Assembly (NCBI RefSeq): GCF_023715505.1
Contig: NZ_JAMBOH010000005.1
Span: 275,689 to 339,688, forward strand
Reading direction: 5' to 3'
Origin: Neobacillus cucumis
GTDB taxonomy: Bacteria > Bacillota > Bacilli > Bacillales_B > DSM-18226
DNA length: 64,000 nucleotides
Positions 60,373 through 64,000 of this stretch are shown in pieces (position 1 is the first letter of the stretch; every line of letters begins with the position of its first letter). The notes under the pieces were generated by a model that searched no databases, had not been told where the DNA came from, and saw nothing but the letters and a program-made list of their open reading frames with translations. A program made the position numbers and the translations under genes.

Positions 60373-60602
60373 AAGAAACTCATCCTTTTAAGTTTTGATA
60401 AGATTGGGTAAGAGTTCATCCAATAAATTATCTTGATTTCAAAATTAATTATAAAAAATTTTTTAGCCTATGTCAAACTCTCCCCTGTATCATCTTTTCT
60501 AAATATTATTAATTTTTAATTTCGAAAATAGAAATAATTGTTTTTTATTTTAGTAAATAAGTAGTAAGATAGGGAAAACAATACAAATAAAGAAGGGATT
60601 AT

Positions 60603-61838
60603 ATGAGTCAACCAGCTGCTTTATCTGCAAAGGATTCAAAAGCCTCGGAATCAACCATGTTCAAAATTTTGTTTATTATCGGCCTCTGCCATCTATTGAA
60701 TGATGCCATTCAAGCAGTTGTACCGGCAATGTTCCCCATATTAGAAAAGTCAATGGGATTAAGTTTTACCCAGTTAGGAATCATAGCCTTTTCTTTAAAT
60801 ATGGTTTCGTCAGTTATGCAGCCAGTCGTCGGTTTTTATACAGACAAAAAACCCATGCCCTTTGCTCTGCCAATCGGTCTATCTTTTACTTTATTCGGTA
60901 TCCTTGGATTAGGATTTGCGGGGAATTTTGGACTTATTGTCCTGTCCGTCATTTTCATAGGACTTGGCTCAGCCGTGTTCCATCCTGAAGGTTCCCGGGT
61001 CGCTTATATGGCTGCAGGAAGCAGACGAGGGCTCGCACAATCTATTTATCAAGTTGGGGGTAATACTGGTCAGGCATTGGCACCGGTGATTACAGCACTA
61101 GTATTGGTTCCCCTCGGGCAAATTGGCGCATCTTGGTTTACCATAGTGGCTGCAATTGCGGTGATCTTACTCATTTATATCGCAAACTGGTATCAACAAA
61201 GATTGCTAAATGCTCCGCGAGTAAAGAAAAAGGATTTAAATAAAGAAAAAGGCCAGGGCTTGTCACGAGAAGTTAAAATCACATTGGCATTAATTTTGTT
61301 GTTAATCTTTGCAAGAACTTGGTATACTTCCGGAATTACAAACTTCTATACCTTCTTTGCTATCAAAGAGTATGCTTTATCCATTAAGGAATCTCAAGTA
61401 TTTTTATTTGCATTCTTAGTAGCAGGTGCGATTGGGACTTTTTTTGGCGGTCCGCTTTCGGATCGTTTCGGAAAGAAAAACATCATTTCCTTTTCCATGT
61501 TAGCGACTGTTCCTTTTTCGATTCTGATTCCGCATGTACCGCCAACATTAGCCTTTTTCTTCCTTATTCTTACAGGGTTTATCCTAATGACAAGTTTTTC
61601 GGTTACGGTTGTGTATGCCCAGGAGTTAGTTCCAGGCAAGATTGGTACGATGTCCGGTTTAACTGTGGGTCTAGCGTTTGGAATGGGAGCCATAGGCTCA
61701 GTAGGACTTGGATCGATTGCTGACTGGGTTGGATTGCAGTCCATGATCACTTGGTTGGGCGTCCTTCCATTATTGGGGTTAATCGCCTTCCTGCTTCCAA
61801 GTGATCAAAAGGTTTGGGAATGGAATCAACGAGGATGA
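60603..61838 (+). CDS. fsr: Fosmidomycin-resistance (Fsr) type MFS exporter
   Basis: A 411-residue 12-TM transporter. N-terminal CHLLNDAIQAVVPAMFPILE, GLGSAVFHPEGSRVAYMAAG near 130 and SIYQVGGNTGQALAP near 155 are hallmarks of the Fsr family, known for fosmidomycin efflux in E. coli. SD AGAAGGG before the ATG. The MarR gene lies divergently upstream. Confidence 0.88.
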   Translation: MSQPAALSAKDSKASESTMFKILFIIGLCHLLNDAIQAVVPAMFPILEKSMGLSFTQLGIIAFSLNMVSSVMQPVVGFYTDKKPMPFALPIGLSFTLFGILGLGFAGNFGLIVLSVIFIGLGSAVFHPEGSRVAYMAAGSRRGLAQSIYQVGGNTGQALAPVITALVLVPLGQIGASWFTIVAAIAVILLIYIANWYQQRLLNAPRVKKKDLNKEKGQGLSREVKITLALILLLIFARTWYTSGITNFYTFFAIKEYALSIKESQVFLFAFLVAGAIGTFFGGPLSDRFGKKNIISFSMLATVPFSILIPHVPPTLAFFFLILTGFILMTSFSVTVVYAQELVPGKIGTMSGLTVGLAFGMGAIGSVGLGSIADWVGLQSMITWLGVLPLLGLIAFLLPSDQKVWEWNQRG

Positions 61839-61865
61839 TGTCATGGGGTTCCATTCCCCAAAAAT

Positions 61866-61896
61866 AGAAAAGGATGGCACTGCCCATCCTTTTCTT
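61866..61896. terminator. Bidirectional terminator between fsr and the hemerythrin-like gene
   Basis: AAAAGGATGG-cactg-CCCATCCTTTT. Confidence 0.85.
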
Positions 61897-62416
61897 AAAT
61901 CTCTTTGATCTTCTGTAATAATTCAGCCTTTTCCACATCGGAAAGCATTCTTTCAGCCATTGGAAATAATACATTTTCTTCCTTGTTAAAGTGATCAGTT
62001 AAGATAAAGTATGCATTTTGAACTAATTCAGCTAGTTTCTTCTTTTCATCAGTTGTCGATTCCCCAACTTCTGCTTTATCAAGGAAGGCACCAATATTAG
62101 ATTTTGCCTGATCATGTTCATACTCCATTACAGCTATTGGCCCAGAAGTAGTACCTATATAAGCTCCCATCATGGGAAATAGAACACCCTCTTCTCTTTC
62201 AGACAGTGGATCCAATTCACCCTTAAACTCTTTGACCTTTATGATTAATTCATGAAAATTTCCTTCTACTTCAATTCCTTGATCAATTTTTTGTGTTAAA
62301 CTATACAATCCATCCATTCTCTCTCTCAATGGAGGATGTTCACTTTTTAAACGGGCAATACCTTGGCTTAACTCTCCCTGGACCGGACCGCCAAAACCAC
62401 TCATGCAGCTGCTCAT
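61895..62416 (-). CDS. Hemerythrin-domain (HHE) protein
   Basis: A 173-residue helical protein with the di-iron ligand pattern of hemerythrin HHE domains: His in LKSEHPPLRERM, EREEGVLFPMMG, MEYEHDQAKSN and ILTDHFNKEENVLFPMAE. Related proteins bind O2 or NO or help repair Fe-S clusters (ScdA/RIC-like); the function here is unproven. The ATG at 62416 has AGAGGTG 6 nt upstream, with earlier GTG/ATG codons inside that SD. An FNR-like box stands at about -41 from its promoter. Confidence 0.82.
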   Translation of the reverse strand: MSSCMSGFGGPVQGELSQGIARLKSEHPPLRERMDGLYSLTQKIDQGIEVEGNFHELIIKVKEFKGELDPLSEREEGVLFPMMGAYIGTTSGPIAVMEYEHDQAKSNIGAFLDKAEVGESTTDEKKKLAELVQNAYFILTDHFNKEENVLFPMAERMLSDVEKAELLQKIKEI

Positions 62417-62448
62417 TTCCATCACCTCTATATTGTATTTGTGAGTTC

Positions 62449-62491
62449 AGTATATTAACAACTGATTGAGAATGTAGTGATACAGGTCACT
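62449..62491 (-). promoter_or_regulatory. FNR-like operator and -10 box of the hemerythrin-like gene
   Basis: AGTGATACAGGTCACT (62476-62491) is a dyad fitting TGTGA-N6-TCACA at 8 of 10 conserved positions. A TATACT -10 lies at 62454-62449 with no good -35, placing the dyad centre near -41, the usual position for an FNR/CRP-type activator. Confidence 0.55.
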
Positions 62492-62639
62492 TTTACAAAA
62501 CATTTATTTACAGTAAGGTGTAATTGTGATAATTTAGTGAAAAAGTTATAATTTTTTGAAAAGTTTTAACAAATATCACACAAATATGGGGGTATGGTTT
62601 CATATAATATAGATATACCTATAAGGGAGGGTAATATAG

Positions 62640-62987
62640 ATGAAAACTCCAAATTATCATGATTTTTATGAAAAGGCATTAATTCCAATCGGTATAAATG
62701 ACCTCCAATCTTTACAAAAGTCCGATGCCTATTGTTCTGTCAAACCTTTTACCCATTGGCTGATTGCTGTGGAAGGAGTACAGCTGCCACAACCCCAAAT
62801 TTATTATCATTGGAAAGTGAGTATCTATCCAGCAACAGACGAAGGTGATTTTAATTGGAAGGCTCCTTATTACTGTTCACCCAATATGGAATTAATTGAT
62901 TATGCAAATACATTGGCCTCCTCATTAGTTCAATCAAGTAAAAAGGATGAACTTTCCTCCGCTGCTTTATTAGAGAAAATAAGTTAA
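62640..62987 (+). CDS. Hypothetical protein
   Basis: A 115-residue soluble protein rich in aromatic residues (PFTHWLIAVEGVQLPQPQIY, FNWKAPYYCSP). No signal or TM. SD AAGGGAGGG 9 nt before the ATG and a TATAAT box about 30 bp upstream, so it is probably expressed. I do not recognise the family. Confidence 0.65.
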   Translation: MKTPNYHDFYEKALIPIGINDLQSLQKSDAYCSVKPFTHWLIAVEGVQLPQPQIYYHWKVSIYPATDEGDFNWKAPYYCSPNMELIDYANTLASSLVQSSKKDELSSAALLEKIS

Positions 62988-63086
62988 ATCCACTTCATAG
63001 TAACCCTCTGCTTTACCTTCTTTTTGCTCCCATTTGTGAAAAAACTTACATATCGTTTCAAAAGTGTAAACACCCTTAACTTGCAT
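62970..63086 (-). pseudogene. Possible gene remnant on the minus strand
   Basis: A 38-codon stretch (MQVKGVYTFETICKFFHKWE, then Lys/Glu-rich, ending YYEVDLTYFL) that looks coding in composition but has no SD and overlaps the end of the plus-strand gene by 18 bp. The remaining 270 bp up to 63353 is pyrimidine-rich on the plus strand and shows nothing else. Confidence 0.25.
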
Positions 63087-63353
63087 TGGCAATCAGTATT
63101 TTATTTCTTACTACTCCATAGTAACCGATTTTTCATTATTTGGGATTTTACATTATACTAACGTCCCCTTCATACAAGTATTTCCCCTCTTATTTTATCC
63201 GGTACTCAGCCAGATGTTTTTTTATGGATGTTTTACTGTCTTACCTTTCATTACGTTTGTTAATTCCTTGTAAAGGATTCTACCATAGCATTCTATACTC
63301 ACCTTCTAATGAATAACTTTAACTGTAAATAACTCTTTAGGAGGCATTAATCT

Positions 63354-63659
63354 ATGGCAAGTTTAAAGGATAAGTTTACTATTGATGACACTAAAGAACT
63401 CAACGCCAGGATAAATCGTGTTCTGTACCAAGTTACACATGCAAATACAACAACAACAGTCGGTGTTTCTGAACTACAATTAATTGGCGTTATTGACCAC
63501 TTGTGCAAAGTCTCAAGTATGCTTTGTGACATGCTTGAGCAACAGTTGGATGGTCATATAGAAACCTTTGATCCTTATAGTTTTATAGACCGAGGATTAA
63601 GGACTGTTGAAAACGGGGTAAGCAATTTCATAAAGATTAAAAGAATTGATGTCGATTAA
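63354..63659 (+). CDS. Hypothetical protein
   Basis: A 101-residue, mostly helical soluble protein (ITHANTT-type region TTTTVGVSELQLIGVIDHLC, two Cys-containing helices, acidic C-terminus). SD TAGGAGGC 8 nt before the ATG. Family not recognised. It is followed by about 340 bp of hairpin-rich repeats. Confidence 0.65.
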   Translation: MASLKDKFTIDDTKELNARINRVLYQVTHANTTTTVGVSELQLIGVIDHLCKVSSMLCDMLEQQLDGHIETFDPYSFIDRGLRTVENGVSNFIKIKRIDVD

Positions 63660-63777
63660 TCTACCTAGGGAGCTTAAAAAGAATCTTCTTATTTCACAAA
63701 GAATTGTCAAAGTGCTTGAAGAATGATGAGGACAGATTGGTCAGGAACTACGTCAAAGTTGACCGCATGAACCGTTT

Positions 63778-63872
63778 ATGAGGACAAAAAGAACTTGATA
63801 CAAGCCTTAGTTGTCCTCATGGACCTTTCATGAGGACAAAAAGAACTTAATACAAGCCTTAGTTGTCCCCAT
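63778..63872 (+). repeat. Tandem pair of 43-bp hairpin-forming repeats
   Basis: Two near-identical units (63778-63820 and 63830-63872) each begin ATGAGGACAA and end TTGTCCTCAT or TTGTCCCCAT, so each forms a 10-bp stem. The core AAAAAGAACTT.ATACAAGCC is shared with one change. Fragments of the same sequence (GATGAGGACAG, TACTACGTCAAG) lie on both sides. No gene found in the interval 63660-64000. Confidence 0.8.
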
Positions 63873-63950
63873 GTGGTACTACGTCAAGAAAACGGACAAA
63901 ATAAATTGAGACTTTTTTATTTAAAACCCCTATCGCGCTTCGCTTGCTGA

Positions 63951-63997
63951 CCTGTTAGACTAGTGAGCCTTTTCCAAAGGCTCACTAGTCTAACAGG
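63951..63997. terminator. Perfect 22-bp inverted repeat at the window end
   Basis: CCTGTTAGACTAGTGAGCC (plus TTT) pairs perfectly with its inverted copy across a 3-nt TCC loop. It could terminate a gene lying beyond the window or be the end of an element; there is no T-run inside the window. Confidence 0.6.
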
Positions 63998-64000
63998 AAA

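Noticed and set aside
63778..63872. CRISPR array
   Set aside because: Only two units with internal dyads and a 9-bp spacer, and no cas genes nearby.

Overview
The window is a stretch of low-GC Bacillaceae chromosome. Protein sequences and gene order both follow the Bacillus subtilis core segment that carries pycA-ftsW-yla, typA-suhB-ykt-speA-SR1-pdhABCD-def-rnjA-ktrC, yku-dap and ykv genes. Shine-Dalgarno sites are strong (AAGGAGG type), TTG and GTG starts are used where the SD requires it, and most transcription units end in clear intrinsic terminators. Intact spore-forming-type lipoproteins (YlaJ) and SASP-like small proteins suggest an endospore former, probably a Bacillus/Neobacillus relative. 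No rRNA, tRNA or CRISPR array was seen.

Layout. 1-9 kb: pyruvate carboxylase (3' end outside the window), ftsW, ylaN, a YlaL-like gene, the PIN-PhoH ATPase, a YlaJ-type spore lipoprotein, a flavin-binding split-barrel protein, ylaI and ylaH. 9-18 kb: typA, ylaF, suhB, a ykzI-like gene, a broken yktB locus with a foreign-looking insert, yktA, a nitronate-monooxygenase-like protein, speA and the SR1P peptide. 18-30 kb: the pdhDCBA cluster, ykyA, def, a tiny cationic peptide, rpoY-rnjA, ktrC and a DUF4349 lipoprotein. 30-39 kb: a MITE-like element, ykuV/ykuU redox proteins, dapH-dapL of the acetylase lysine branch, ccpC, a 14-TM exporter, the CBS protein CbpB/DarB and the degenerate EAL protein YkuI. 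39-47 kb: a C39-like lipoprotein, the Tat phosphoesterase YkuE, ykyB, patA, ykwC, an azoreductase and small proteins. 46.3-47.1 kb: remnants of a group II intron. 47-53 kb: ptsHI, glpD and a glpK pseudogene. 53-64 kb: ykvS, a CPBP protease, ykvI, CtsR-controlled clpE, an M3 oligopeptidase, a MarR/fosmidomycin-exporter pair, a hemerythrin-like protein with an FNR-like site, and two unrecognised genes followed by hairpin-forming repeats.

How the genes fit together. Central carbon metabolism dominates: HPr/EI feed sugars to pyruvate, PDH and pyruvate carboxylase consume it, and SR1P (cre-linked) and CcpC are catabolite-responsive. Three established c-di-AMP-linked proteins or partners are present (KtrC, CbpB/DarB and its partner PycA). 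RpoY-RNase J1, ClpE and PhoH/YlaK concern RNA and protein turnover.

The most unusual locus is yktB (13.1-14.9 kb). A decayed native copy is split into a 5' and a 3' piece, its middle is missing, and between the pieces lie a complete second yktB and the decayed C-terminal end of a large serine recombinase. Next are a group II (class C-like) intron 5' end abutting the U-tract of the ptsI terminator, with an oppositely oriented reverse-transcriptase fragment beside it, and glpK, which carries one nonsense codon and two frameshifts while glpD is intact.
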